Made by a program: the position numbers and the translations under genes. Shown in pieces: positions 13,046 through 26,000 of a DNA stretch of 64,000 nucleotides. Origin of the DNA: Platynereis dumerilii (lineage: Eukaryota; Annelida; Polychaeta; Phyllodocida; Nereididae); the NCBI GenBank assembly GCA_026936325.1, contig JAPTHN010000003.1:43812011-43876010 (forward strand), read 5' to 3'. Every line of letters begins with the position of its first letter. Position 1 is the stretch's first letter. The notes beneath the pieces were generated by a model. That model did no database searches, was not told the DNA's origin, and saw only the letters and a program-made list of their open reading frames with translations.

Positions 13046-13394
13046 TGGTATGCACATGTGCAGCCATTTAAGAGGAGTGGGTCCTTAGATTGATCAATGA
13101 GATGGCAGATAGAGCAAATGTCCTCTAGGCCTACACGTTACACGTTTACACTATTTGAAAACGATTGAAAGAGCCAATGATTTAACATCTCATCTGAATG
13201 ACATCCACCTGGGACTTTGATCTTGAGAGTACATTGAAAACATTCTAAATTGTCTGCCCAAGATTCAAACCAAGGCAAAGAAGACCCTCAGGACTGAAAA
13301 CACTTGGCCACCCAGCTGTCATAATTTATAATATATCCTAAGACCTGCTTAGTTCCATACAATTAACCATGTCAATAAAGATCTTACTTTCTCA

Positions 13395-14150
13395 TTGGGG
13401 CAGCTAGGTGGCAGAGCGGTTATGATTCCTGCCTTCTCCGTTGAAGGTTTTAACTCTTATCAAAACCCCGCGTGGGGAACCAGAAAAACTCAGCGGACTT
13501 TCATGAGCAAAACCCCAGCTGGATGTTGTTCGCATTAGAGTTTCCAATTTAACTGTTTCATCTTAACAGTTAACAGTTAACTGCCAGTTAACTGTTATGC
13601 AAGTTATAGGTTTGGTGGGATTGACTAATTTAATGCCTCAAGATAGCAAATATGAGCTAATAACTATCTTTGACCTCTTCTGCTTGTTTAACTATATTTT
13701 TGGATGGAAAAAATGCAAACACTACAGATGATTCACTTTTCACTGCATAAACAAATAACAACAGGTCGTTAACAAGACTATGATCATGCTTTTCCAATGA
13801 TAAATATGAACAATATTGACTTGATTATCACAATTTTAACATTCTTGTGTGTGCCATTTATAAGTTTTGACATAATATTAAGTGCTTAATTCATCTTTAG
13901 TCAAATATGTTGTCACTATGATAAAACAGTTAACTGTTAGATTAACAGTTAACTGTTCAGTTGACTCAAATATCATTCCAATGCTATTTCAAATAGTTAA
14001 CTGTAACAGTTAACTGTTACAGTTAACTGGCTGGAAACTCTAGTTCGCATCTGACATTAAATTGGCAATCGCTTGTTTCAGCGTCTGTAGGGCAATTAAA
14101 GTATCTCTCACATAGGGTAAATGTGAAGCATGTGAGGACTTCTGCTGTCT
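13395..14150 (+). repeat. SINE-like repeat split by a hAT MITE
   Basis: Starts with the tRNA-like GGTGGCAGAGCGGTTATGAT. After the MITE insertion at 13536-14042 it continues GACATTAAATTGGCAATCG ... CATAGGGTAAATGTGAAG. A related tail, GACGTTAAATTGCTGG ... GGGGTAAATGTG, lies at 18868-18935, which shows this is a repeat family. The head is too degenerate for firm classification. Confidence 0.6.
13536..14042. mobile_element. hAT-type MITE with CAGTTAACTG subterminal words
   Basis: Flanked by the perfect 8-bp duplication GTTCGCAT (13528-13535 and 14043-14050), with terminal inverted repeats TAGAGTTTCC / GGAAACTCTA. An 8-bp duplication is the hAT signature. Both ends hold clusters of CAGTTAACTG and AACAGTTAAC palindromes, probably transposase-binding subterminal repeats. 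No coding capacity was seen. Confidence 0.92.
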
Positions 14151-14269
14151 CCAATCTCATCAATCAACTCTTGTGAGAGCCCAGAGCTGCACTTAGAGAG
14201 TGCCAAAATGACCAACTCAGTTTATCAATCAAGACTTTGCAAAGCGTTCAAATCCCATGTCTGATTGGC

Positions 14270-14455
14270 ATGGATATTTTGGACCGATGGATGGACCATT
14301 TGAGCTTTTTAAAAGTCCTGTATTTATGTGGGGTAATTACAGGGGAGGACACAGCAATTAAGCGCAAAGGATGATTGAAATTCCTTTCCATCACAATTTC
14401 AGGGCCCAGTGATTGGCAAACCAGTGCATTACCAACTGAGCTGACCCAAATCTCT
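14270..14455 (-). repeat. Second copy of the 8467-type SINE, inverted
   Basis: On the - strand it starts GGGTCAGCTCAGTTGGTAAT, has CACTGGGCCCTGAAATT and then CAATCATCCTTTGCGC, matching the SINE at 8467. The B box is poor and no clear flanking duplication was seen. Confidence 0.75.
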
Positions 14456-16059
14456 CCTGGACATGTTGGACCATGTCATAAATTATAACACAAGTACCAA
14501 ATTGCATCCTATTGCTCTCGCTTACTGAACAGATCAGCACAACTTCATGTGATTAATTCATGTTTAACTTCCAGACTTTTAGGAAAATGGCCGCTGAAGC
14601 TCAACCGTAAGGCCCAGAAAGTTATCACTTCTGGATGGATCCAGATCTGCATGGATATCATGCTGATTGATGTAAAGATTGAGTTGATACCTCAAAATTA
14701 AGGTCAAAATTGGCTGTGAAGATGTGAATCGAACTAGAGTCTCTAGACATTGTTGAATCTGAAAGCATTATGTCAATTTATGATAATTTGACATATCAAA
14801 CCTTTTTTGTCTAGGATAGATTCTCCGGGTGGTGCAATCTATCCAATTCATAAAATCCATCCATTCTATCTGTCCAGGGCTAAAAAAAATATGAATTTCA
14901 AGGCAATTTGATGAAATCGATAACATTGCCCATGAATTCTCGCGAATCAAGCCTCCATATTTCCAAGTCGGAAATTTAAACCTTTTTTTCAAAAATTTAA
15001 GTGAGATTTAGAGATTTCCAGGCAATGACATGCCCGAATTCCCTACTTTTCCTGCCATGCGATATATCTAGCAGTATTTATCTATCCATTTATCTAGCTA
15101 GCAATCTGACGATAATTCTTCTATCCATCAATACATCCTACACTATATTTAACTGAAATACTTGGAAATTTGTATAACTATTGAAATCTCATCTCCTGTG
15201 ACCTAGTTTTATGATAACATAAATTCCAAGGTCAGTAAACTGAGCAATAAACATCCAAATGTCACCATGACATAGTTCCAGGTCAGCTTACTTCATACAC
15301 AGAACACAACACATATGATTTACAAAATGGTGGACTGCTTATTTGCATACACAAACACAATTCACATCATTTTTTAACGGTGCATCCAATCAAGATTCAA
15401 AGCAAAGGAAGTCTTGTCCAAATTACAACATGCCTGCGATTCATAACTATGCCAGATACATGCTCTACAATCAAGTTATACTTATTTCTTGACTCGAAAC
15501 ATCTCCGAACAAAATGGCCAAGTCAGGGCACAAAAGACATTCTGAAAATGCTCAAATTTCAAATTTCCCACCACAACTTCAATTCTCATGGGTACTCACC
15601 TCCACTAAAAATGTGAAATAACGAAAAAAAAAAATCCCGGCCTGCTCCAGCCCGCCCCGTGTGATAAATCTCTGACCCACAGCAGCCCACACTCACAGAT
15701 ACCAGGCCCATCTTTTTCTAATCTTACTCTGTCAGTCTATCAGGGCACTATCAAATCAAATTATATTTTAAAAGTTTACCAATCGCTTCTATTCTGTTTC
15801 TTCCAATCTACGGGTACTCTAACTATTGATTGTGAAACGATACTCTCATAAAAATCCCAATCTATCTGTTATCAGATTATCTCGGCCTATCTCGGCCCTT
15901 TCAATCAATAAATCAATCAATAAATCAATCTGGGCCTATCAATCAATCCTTCTAAATTTATCACAATCCTATATTTTCTATTGTGTTCTATTTTGTGCCA
16001 TCCAAGCTGCGGGCAACTTACTAGTATGTATTGAATATAGTCCAGGCAAATACTCTCTA

Positions 16060-16542
16060 CAGTTGTCAACAAAATAATTCAACCCCTTGATGTTTTTCAG
16101 TTGAATTCAATAGCTGACAAATGCAAAATGAGTGTGGTGACATCAGCATATATATCAAATCATGAAGAGGATAACATCAATTTGTATCAGACAACATAAT
16201 GCCAAACTGTTAGGAAGGGCACCAGAACCTGGTAGGTGGTTTGTATTTCGCATAGGGGTCAACAGTGTCAAAAATGTTTCAACCCCGTTGCCGCCATTGG
16301 ATTAGCATTGGAGCACAGGGTTAAATAGTTGTTCAAACGTTTTGACCCATTTGTGAAATGGAACCAGTCCTGCCAACTAGATTTAGTTATTCTCCACAGC
16401 TGATTTAGCATATGTTGTCTGGTATGTGATGCTATCATACTTTTTGTGATTTGAAACATTCTGATGTCATCACACTCATTTTACAAAACCTGTTAATTAT
16501 TGGGAAGAAATCAAAGGGGTTGAATAATTTTGCTGCCAAGTG
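16060..16542. mobile_element. Tc1/mariner-type MITE with CAACCCC TIRs
   Basis: TA-flanked (16058-16059, 16543-16544). Left end CAGTTGTCAACAAAATAATT then CAACCCC; right end GGGGTTGAATAATTTTGCTG then CCAAGTG. No transposase. It lies in the spacer of the 11517-17926 fold-back. Confidence 0.88.
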
Positions 16543-17929
16543 TAAACTATCTGTGTTGGACCAATCTTGATAATTCAACCTGTTCCTTACTAGGAACATG
16601 TCGAATTATCAATAGCTTGGGACCATTCCCAGGTGTTGCAGGTGAACCATTCATTGATAAAGAAGAGATGGGGATTGTATGCAATCATTGCATGGTTGGT
16701 TGTAGGAATAGAATGGAATAGGTGAGATTTTTTTTATGGCTTAATTTTTCAGTCTGCAACCAATATGGCAATTAACAACAATGCCAATGATAATTATGTG
16801 CGATTTATGTGTTTTTTCACATTTTTGTATTTCACCATGAAAAAAGCTTAAATTTAATACTTATTATTGACAAAACTGCATAATAGCAGAAAATGCACCA
16901 TGCTAATATGCAGATCCAAACTTTGATAATATGTTAAAGATTTACATCCAATTAGACAAACCTATGCATCACTGCGGAAATATAACGTCACAACGCCACA
17001 ATTTTACTTGACCTGGTCTCTCACATAAATGTAAATATTATCAAGACCAAAAATGACATAGCAACAAAATAGGCATACCTGCTGATATTTTAGAACATTT
17101 GTAATTGATTAAAGGTGGCATTTTTACTCTAAAGTCAATAATACAAGTCATAAGATGCCTTGTTTTGCCTGGAAATCCTGAATTTTACCTAAATTTTTTA
17201 ATTTTTTTACAAATGATCATTAGAAAGAATATAAAATACTAGTGATTTCCTATTTTTGGCATCACCATTGGATTGGGCATATTGAAAAATATATATTTTG
17301 ATACAAAAATTGTAAAAATCTGATAAGCTGTTGGAGAGTTATGCTAAATTAGACACATAAGATGCACCACTGCTGAAACGTGACATCGTCACACCACAAT
17401 TCTCACTTGACGTGACCAGTCATGTAAATGGGAATATCTTCAACACTAAATGTCACACAGCAACAAATAAGACATGGTTTCTGGTATTTCTGTATGTCAG
17501 GAAGTTTTTTATGATGTTATTTTTGCCCTAAAACCAACCATTCATTGACTATGATGCCTTATTTTGCCAGAGAATCTTGATTTTTCCCCAAATTTTTCAC
17601 TTTTTTTGCATTTGATCCTTAAAAACAGCATGAATCGCTTACAATATTGACATTTTTATGACATCATTGCATTGGGAATATTGAAATACATATATTTTGA
17701 CCCAAAAATTATCAAAATCGGACAAGCCATTAAAGATCTAGACCAAAAACTGCATGCACTCAATTTTATGGCGGCCATCTTGGAAAATGGCCGCCAGGGG
17801 TAAACGCGACCGATACGCCGCGCCAGAAATGGGTTTTCTGGTGCGCCTTATTATTCCCTTTATACCCATATGCTCCGTTAGTGGTACCTCGTTCGACTAG
17901 GCTAGAGCCCCTGGGCTGCCGGTCTATAT

Positions 17930-18479
17930 GCTGAATTTGCATAAATAGGAAAAATCTTTATATATATCATCTGTAAAGACATTTTGAACATCATGGAAAT
18001 CTGGAGTGGTCCTGAAAGTGATCCCTTTTATTGGTCAATTTTACTCAAGTCATGCTTGAATGGTTACCATGCATTTCGATAGACTATAGAGTACCAAAGT
18101 ACATTTATAAGAATTTTAGGGCAATTTAATTTTGACCCAGCTAACTTTTAGTTCTGTTAAGCCATGCATTACTATTAGCAGAGTAGGCCTCCACAGTCCA
18201 CTGCTTTAGTTGAAACTTGTTTACTGTCGAATTATCACTTCAAAATATCATTTGAGAATGATATTCTTCGTTTTACATGGTGACTGATAATTGCTCAGGC
18301 AGATTTCTGGTGAAATAATGTTGGTAAGTGTAATCATACAACAAAATCAAATTCCGTTTGATGCATTCTTCAAATTTCTTGTTAAATGTCTTTTCACTTC
18401 AGCTCTATGTGTGTCTGTTCATCTTCTTTATAAAATAATGTATGTACTTCCCTAATGCATATAATAATCTAGCGATGAA
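17930..18479. other. Unique-looking intergenic sequence
   Basis: No coding or repeat signal recognised. Confidence 0.4.
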
Positions 18480-18481
18480 TA

Positions 18482-18590
18482 CACTCTTAACAAAGAGGTT
18501 CTATATTGAACCTTATTAGAAGGGTTCTGTGAGCTGGTATAGATAAGGTACCCTAAAAGGCACATTATTTAACTTTTTAAAAGGACCAAA
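18482..18590. repeat. Partial MITE of the CACTCT / AGGTTC family
   Basis: Begins CACTCTTAACAAAGAGGTT after TA and contains GAACCTTATTAGAAGGGTTC; it resembles the end of the 39884 MITE but breaks off. Confidence 0.5.
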
Positions 18591-18659
18591 CAGATGAGGC
18601 TCATCTTTCTAATTTTTCTAGTATAGAATTCACATGCTATTAACAAAAAATGACAGTTA

Positions 18660-18945
18660 TTTCACTGGATGAGAGGCAGGGCCGGATTAACCCCTGATGC
18701 CCCAAGCTGCCTGCTGAGTTGGTACCCCCCCCCCCCAAGGAAACATTTTTTATGATGGCTGTATCAATCGAAGCATCATACATTTTATATTTTGCATAGC
18801 AGAACATTGTATGATATGAATGAGCAAAATCCCAGCAAAAGATATGCCATTCAGACGAGACGTTAAATTGCTGGCCATTTGTATTAGTGTCTGTGCTGGA
18901 CAAGTAAAAGATCCCTGACATGGGGTAAATGTGTAACATTTTGAG
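18660..18945. repeat. Repeat with GGGCCGGATTAACC start and SINE-like tail
   Basis: Begins CAGGGCCGGATTAACCCC, has a C-homopolymer near 18726-18736, and ends in the tail shared with 13395-14150. Internal boundaries are unclear; it may be two elements side by side. Confidence 0.4.
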
Positions 18946-19117
18946 AACTCAGATCAGATGGCTGCACTTATACCGTATCTGTCTATCTATCTATGCACTA
19001 ATATAATTTATATTAAGTCCCGTTACATTTATTAAACTTGTAAAGACTTTGACACATAACTCATTTGTATCCCTTAATATCAATTCAAATACTGTCCTTT
19101 ATGACCTTGACCTAACG

Positions 19118-22100
19118 GGGAGGGAATCCGTCAGAATCTCCATGAATTGTGCACTTGGTGACAAGTTTTTGCAATTTGGCATGGGGGTTTATATGACCAA
19201 AGGGATCCAATGCCACAAATTGGTAAAATTTGGAATTTCGTGTGAAATTGGCCGAAAAATCAATAATCTCTTATGTTTCCCTTGTATCAGTAGATTCAAA
19301 ATCCAAAAAATTGAGGTTGTAAATGCTTTTTCGTGACGACTAGGCCAGAGTAAATTTAAACACGAATGTGAAGAAAATACTTTAAATGCAGTTTATTCGA
19401 AACGAACCTTGGTTTATCCAAATACCTCTGAAGCGAAGACTTTTTAAGATACCAAAATCATTGCAGAATATAGTAGCGTCGCGCTGTTGTCAGTCTTACT
19501 TAAGCCATCACAGTTTCTGGCACAATAGCATCATCCAATTTAAGTGATATTTTCCTCACAGACAAAGTCATGAGCATTGGCATGTCAAATGTTCCAAAAA
19601 TGTTTGCATCAATGGTTTATCTGTTGCATCAAAAATCACATTGCACTTTTTAGCTTTACCCAGGACACATCAACAAAGGATTACAAAAGGTGTATTAAAA
19701 TAACATCGAGATATCAAATTGCCTTTTTTCTGGATTCATAAGATGACCAACTAATCGAGGAACAGTAATGCTTAGAAAGTGTGATCATAAATTAATCTCT
19801 TTTCATGTATTTAAAAGTTTTATGCAAATATTTTACATGCTGTGTCCAGGCGGGACATCAAAAATTTCGCTAACTGCAATCATGTATCACTCATTATTTC
19901 AATACCTGTGACCAATGGATCCAATTAGGCAATTACTGCTATTCTCATGAAAGGAGACATCTTTGCCTATCATATGATCCATAATATGGGCAATAATTCC
20001 ATCAAGGGGCTGAGATATGACCTTAAATGCATGTGCATGTTGGCCAAAAACTGAAATTTTACCAACTCACTGCACTGGTCCAAGGGGTTTCAAAAATCAC
20101 CACATACAAAGTGAGACACCCCCTGGTGGTTGGAATGCACAAAATCCAAAATGGCCGCCGCAAAACATGAAAAAAACCATATCTCGGTCACTTTTTGTCC
20201 TATATTAATGTGTAATACCTCATTTTCCACTATTTTGATAAAGGAATATATGTTTTTGGTGTTATTTTGTAGCTCAAATGTGAATTTCGGTGTCAAAGTC
20301 AATGTGCATGGCTGCAATAAGAATGGAAAATGACGTCTCTTGGTATTTAGTATTTTTTGGGATTGTCACAAATATCTGACTTGCATTTGACTTAACAACA
20401 TACTGTCATCACTCATTATTGTCATGGAAAGTTATGGGATGAACATATGCTATAATTGTAATTATTGCCACAGTCCACTTTAATTCTATATCAAAGTGTT
20501 TCGCTGTAAAGTGGACTGTGGCACTGTGAAAATGGCACTTTGTGTGTCATCATGCTGATGATTTGTCATGATCAAACCCAATACTTTCAATGTTAATTTG
20601 ATTGAAGGAGACTTATCCCACTTGTTGGTGACAGCCAAACGAAAGGATTATGCATCTGATTTTCACTCTAAAATCCGTTATGAGAAGTCAAATGGCTTTC
20701 TCTTGATCATGACTAATCAAAAAGCCTCTATGTTTCCCAATGTTCCCATGTTGAAAGTAGAGAAGATGACTCTTCATCAGCTATCATGAGTCACGAAGTG
20801 CCATTTTCACAGTGCCGCAGTCCACTCTAATTCTATATCAAAGTTTTTGGCTGCAATGAGATCCAACCGAAAATACATTCCTGCAGTGAATCAAATTCCT
20901 CTCTTGATTGATCCTAAGATTCTCAGCTTTATCAATAAAAGTTGCGACAAACCATCATCATGGATGCGCAACTTTCCGTTATAACGCTCATATTTTCAGA
21001 CATTTCCATTGAGGTTAATTACACATTTATAAGTTATTGTGTTTGTCTTAGAGCCATCAAAATGATGCAGTTGACTTTTGTTGCCTATTAAAGGTCAATA
21101 CCTTATAGGTTTTCTCAGTGTTCACCCCACACGCAAAGATACAGACCACAACAGCATCTCTACTTCTTAATTCAAAGCATTATAAAAACGTGTTAAACTT
21201 CTTGAATCATTGAATGACACTGATTTTTTGTATGAATTTGCCTTTATTTTCCTGAAAAATCTATGGACTGCCTGTTTTGCAATCTTGAGTTTAGCACAGC
21301 TTCGTGACTCTGGGACTAGTTTTACTGCATTTTATTTTACTGCATGTATAATTGATATGCTTCCCAAAGTTTAGATGGCATATAAGAGTAGCACAGATTA
21401 TGACTGCACTTTGAACAATTCTACCAACAACAAAAAAGTGATGTAAAGGTACAACAGACACTGATAGTCATTTGTAAGTACATTAATAAATATCCCCAGG
21501 CCTACTAAAGAGAGCTCCTGTCCTGACATTTCAATAAACAAATTTCATTCAGTTGTCACCTTGACATTTTTAACAAATAAAATCAAGTGCGAATGGGACC
21601 CATACATTTTGAAGAGGACCAAATTTTTCAGACCTTACTTGGTCCCCGGGACTCACTTTTTGGGCACCCAAACAGAAACCCTGGTCTGAACTGCATACAT
21701 GTATATATATATACTGATACTGATGTAAGGCACTTGCACTTGGGAGGGGATACTTCCCCTGTATAACCTCTCGTTTCTTCAGATACTTTTCGCTCAATAA
21801 TTGTTTTGCATCATGAAGGTTCTTGTTTCATGGCCCATTTTATCTTGTTATTGACTGCCATCATACAAAATAGAAGTGTAGTAGACAATTTTCTGAATAG
21901 CCATGCAGCAATAATAATTTATTTTTTAATGCAAAAATTGTTTGTGCTGAGCCTTTGATCACTAGCTACCATTTGCTTCAACTCTTACCACCTTGAGGTT
22001 TCATGCCAGTTCTAATAGTTTTGGCATTTCGACTCCGAAGAATGTTGATTTTAGAAGTGCGACATTTAGTCGAGTATAATTCAACAGTTGCAATGTCAAT

Positions 22101-22730
22101 AAGTTTAATAATGGTTTATTTATCTAAGAAGAGTTCAGGTTTTTGTGGGAGTCATACTACAATATTTCAATTATCGTCGTTGCACAGTAAGCAATGATCA
22201 TCCAAATGAGAACTGACATTAACTCAAACATGTTGCAGCGGTTTGTCATTTTGAGTAATTTAAGAAGATAAGACACCATTCAACCAAGTTGTAGGTAGGA
22301 CCTTCCCTTCAACTCTGATGAAGTAATCTCCAAATTGGATTAAATTTCATATTCAAATATTTCACTAAAAATATGTTGAAGCTTTAACAGAAAAAAAAAA
22401 CTCAAAAATTGTCAAAAAATCACCTAGAGCTGTATCAGAGACCCCTTAAATCATTTTTTACAACCAAATTAACCGAAGAAACAAAACTTGGCATCATCAA
22501 AAATATTGGAAAAGAGGTATCGCACTTAACATAGAACAAATAGTGACGAAGATATGGCTTTTTTGTTTTTTAAGGCGGCCATTTTGGATTTTGTGCATAC
22601 CGACCACCATGGGGGACTCCCACTTTGTATGCGGTGGTTTTTGAAAACTCTTTAGTCATATATATAAAACACCATGCCAAATTGCAAAAACTTGTCACCA
22701 AGTGCACGATTCTGACGGATTCCCTCCCTG
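19118..22730. repeat. Degenerate inverted-repeat element
   Basis: GAGGGAATCCGTCAGAATC and GTGCACTTGGTGACAAGTTT at 19120-19170 recur inverted at 22670-22728. ACAAAATCCAAAATGGCCGC at 20138 recurs inverted near 22580. The left arm appears split by about 880 bp. No coding recognised. Confidence 0.6.
20468..20853. repeat. Small repeat with CAGTCCACT words
   Basis: CTATATCAAAGT-TTT-GCTG occurs directly repeated at both ends (20488-20505, 20833-20852). Inside, GTGAAAATGGCACTT and AAGTGCCATTTTCAC are inverted (20526, 20799), and CAGTCCACT occurs three times, once inverted. Confidence 0.65.
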
Positions 22731-22937
22731 CTATAATAGGTTTTCATCTCATATAGGATGAGAATGGTTTCTACAAGCAGTTAGCTTGAGGATGTTCTGT
22801 TTTACCCAAGGGCAAAACATCACCCGTTTCACTTAAATTGAGCTATATGTGGCACTGAGAAACTTGTGTTAAGCCTCATGTATATCTCATTTAACAAAAT
22901 AATTTTCTGCACCCATGTGTACTTTCCATGTTTGATT

Positions 22938-22973
22938 CCATTCTATTCTATTCTTCCCTTTTCTATTCTGCAG
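22938..22973 (+). promoter_or_regulatory. Probable 3' splice site upstream of the GT49 start codon
   Basis: A C/T-rich run (TTCTATTCTATTCTTCCC and more) ends in CTGCAG ten bases before the start codon. This is a good acceptor and implies an unseen 5' UTR exon further left. No core promoter was recognised. Confidence 0.5.
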
Positions 22974-22983
22974 AAATAACAGA

Positions 22984-23051
22984 ATGTCTGCTAAAAAATC
23001 ACTTTCCATCCTATCTGGTTGTGGGAGAATTGCACGGGCTCGTCTAAAGAG
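22984..23051 (+). CDS. GT49 gene coding exon 1 (start codon, cytosolic tail)
   Basis: Encodes MSAKKSLSIL and a basic stretch ending ARLK, plus two bases of the next codon. The donor is AG|GTGAGT at 23052. The ATG is the first in frame; just upstream a pyrimidine tract ends in CTGCAG at 22973, which suggests the ATG sits in the second transcribed exon behind a 5' UTR intron. The most upstream exon was not identified. Confidence 0.82.
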
Positions 23052-26000
23052 GTGAGTATACTATACTATATCTGGTCTCTGAACCTTTAAATCGACTGCT
23101 CATTACCGTGGCTGGTTTTTTGGGAGTGTACAGTTCTGCTTGAAAGTTTACATACCCCAATGCAAAATTACCAGTATCTCTATTTCCAGGGGAATTTTAA
23201 CAATGGGTTTGTTTGTTTGTTTATGTTTTACGCCTCTGCAGCACCTTAGTGGGCTATATCGAGGCAGGCAATCACCGTATGATGATGAGATGAGAAGACT
23301 GTGAGTCTGGAACATACCCTATTAATTCAGGGATGCCCAGAGTCTTTCAGTTGCCCCAGCATAGAATACTGGATACAACCCGCCTCCATTTAATGTCCCA
23401 TGGGCTAAAGTGAGTTCCCAGGGTGAGATTTGAACACACAAACAACAATGGGTAAATCGCTAATGAAATACAATGCACTACATGCGGCTGAACACTTCTG
23501 AACCTTTGAAAATTAAATTCAATAGCAATAACATTCTACGATATTATCAGTTTTAAATTGAATTGTATGACATTGTCGAAAATTTACATACCTTCCTGTA
23601 ATGTCACATATTTTCTCCCTTCGGATCAAAAGCAGCTTACAGAATTTTACTATACGTTATTTCAAAAGTCCTCAGACTATAGGGGAGAGGCAAGTTAGTT
23701 GATACGCAAGGTTAGTTGATACGCCCCTCCTCCTGGTGATATATGATCATTTGAGAAAGTGCTGCCATTTCTGAAAACAGTTTTATCTTCACATAGATCT
23801 AGTTCTATGTAGAATCAGAATCAAGGTTTGGGAGTGAAGAAAAAGAATACAAAAATCACTGTTCCGAGTAGATTTGTTCTGAAACCTTATATATATTTTT
23901 TCTCGCTATGGGTGAAGGATTCAGCGTAGCTTAGTGAATGGGTAAGATGTGTGAAAATGGTTATTTATAAGGCACCAAAGATGACCTATAGTTCAACCTG
24001 TGGTCCGGCGGACTCCTGCCCTGCCGTTTTCTTAAATAATCGAGGGTAAGTTGCTACAGATGATTCCTTGTGCTCTGTTAGCTGGCCTGGTCAAAATTAC
24101 AATCCTGACCTATTAGTAAAATCATATTGCTAAGTTTTACCACATTATCAAAATGTCGCTGCACAGTAGAAGTGCTGTTTGGCAGAGAACTTTATCTTCA
24201 GATGAATTCAATTTTGTTTCTTGCAGCAAGTGGAACCTCCTTGGATTCTTTGCATTTTTATCCATCCTTGCAACCTACCATCACCTTGAAACCCAAAATG
24301 GTAAGTAAAAAAACGGGTTTATTTTAACAATTTCTGGTTAAGCGGGGTTCAATTTTTTCAGAAGTCATACAAATTTTGATTTAGTCGTGAGACAAAGTTG
24401 CCGCAATATCGCGTGTCACGACATCATTTCTGTCATATAATTCTACGTAATTTAGGTCTATACACCAAAATTTTCTTTGCCTTACTCGGAGTTGAGAAAA
24501 GAAAATTGCAAGCCATTTGCGTCTCAGTGATGATCTCACATGCCACAAATATTGTCCTTTATGCCCCCATATGTTTTCTTAGGTGAGCATCCTTGCATCC
24601 ACGAGCAGTTGCAGTTCAGCTGAGAATGTTTAGCATTGACCCAATGGCAGAAAGATTAGGGCTGCATGATTACTCACAAATTTATCGTTATCGCGATATC
24701 AAGTAGGGCAATAATGTTATCGCACTATAAGAAGTAATAAATAATTTTAAAATTTTCCTATTTTTGCCAAAATATGGGAATTTATGCTCACGAAATGCAA
24801 ACTACAGTTTGTGAGTTTACGGGTAAATCTCTTGCTTGTGAAGTTATCGCACAATTTTATCGTCATCGCGATATGAGACATAGTTATCGCATATCGCACC
24901 TCAGCCTATTATCATGCAGCCCTAAAAAAGATCACCCGTTCCTTTACATACTAACAGGCACTGTATGTGCGCATCATTAGACTTATCTCATAAGAGAGTA
25001 AAGAGACTACCCTCTCCGCGAATTACCTTATAAGGAACAACCCTCCCTGTGACACCCTTGTATAAATCGCATTAGATTTGAATGGCGTCAAAAAACACAC
25101 TCTAAGAAAAAATGGTGCTTCGGTTCCCTCAAAATACCCATAGAGTATTCAGAAATTTTTGTTGGATGTTCCGACATGCATTGGCTATTCCAACACAAAT
25201 AAGGTATTGCCATGGGGTGCCTGGAAGCACCTTTTTGTAGGGTGCTGAGGATCGTAGGGTGCTCCTCAGTACCCTAGGTCAAAGAACCCTGGGGAGCTTA
25301 CAAGAACCCTACAAGGTTCTTCAGGGTAGATTGGTTTGTAGAACCTTTGGGGTTCATGGAATGAGAAAATTTAGGGTGGAAAGGGGCCTCTTGCAAGGAT
25401 GCTTATAAGCCATTCCTCACAAGGAAGATAACTTTTGAGAACTTTCATTCATTTTGTGGGTGTCACGTATGGTTCACAGTGAGACAATTTCATTGTCTTC
25501 CAAATTGCCTCCTGCTGGTCGTCAGTCTGAAGACTACAACTCCTCAGATAACTGAGTAGTATGTTGTGAGAGGGAAGTAAAATAGGTTATCTTCACCTTC
25601 TCTGCATTTTATAATTGAATGCTCATGTAAGTTGGAGTTTCAGTATATCCACAAATTCCGCTTGCTTTATTTTAGAGCACTGAAATAATTACACATGAGC
25701 TTTAAAGCATGTGCATTGTAATTGAAAATGTTCTTTTAAGAGTGTAGTACATCTTCATATAAACATTAAGATACATTATATAATATTTAAATTATGCTAA
25801 AACAATTTTTACGAGTTCACCTCTGTTATAGGTGGAGCCACGCTGCCACTTGCATAACAATTGAGAGTTTATTGCAAAAAGCTTTGCATTATAGATGATG
25901 CCACTTTTCCCATGTGAGAAAATATCACAAGCCAGTTCATTAAAGACCTATAGTGATGTAGATTAACCCAATTATTTTACTTATTTAATTAAACAATCCC

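Larger units (their letters stand above)
11517..17926. mobile_element. 6.4-kb fold-back transposon with arms of about 1.1-1.3 kb
   Basis: Ends TAGACCGGCAGCCCAGGGGC and its inverse are flanked by TAT on both sides (11514-11516, 17927-17929). Arms of about 1.1-1.3 kb (to about 12820 and from about 16820) are inverted copies and include CCAAGATGGCCGCCAT palindromes. Each arm holds internally repeated units starting CTTATC-x-GATTTT-x-A-AATTTT (11715, 12117, 12675). The spacer holds a GATA microsatellite, the SINE/hAT nest and a Tc1-like MITE. No transposase recognised. Confidence 0.85.
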
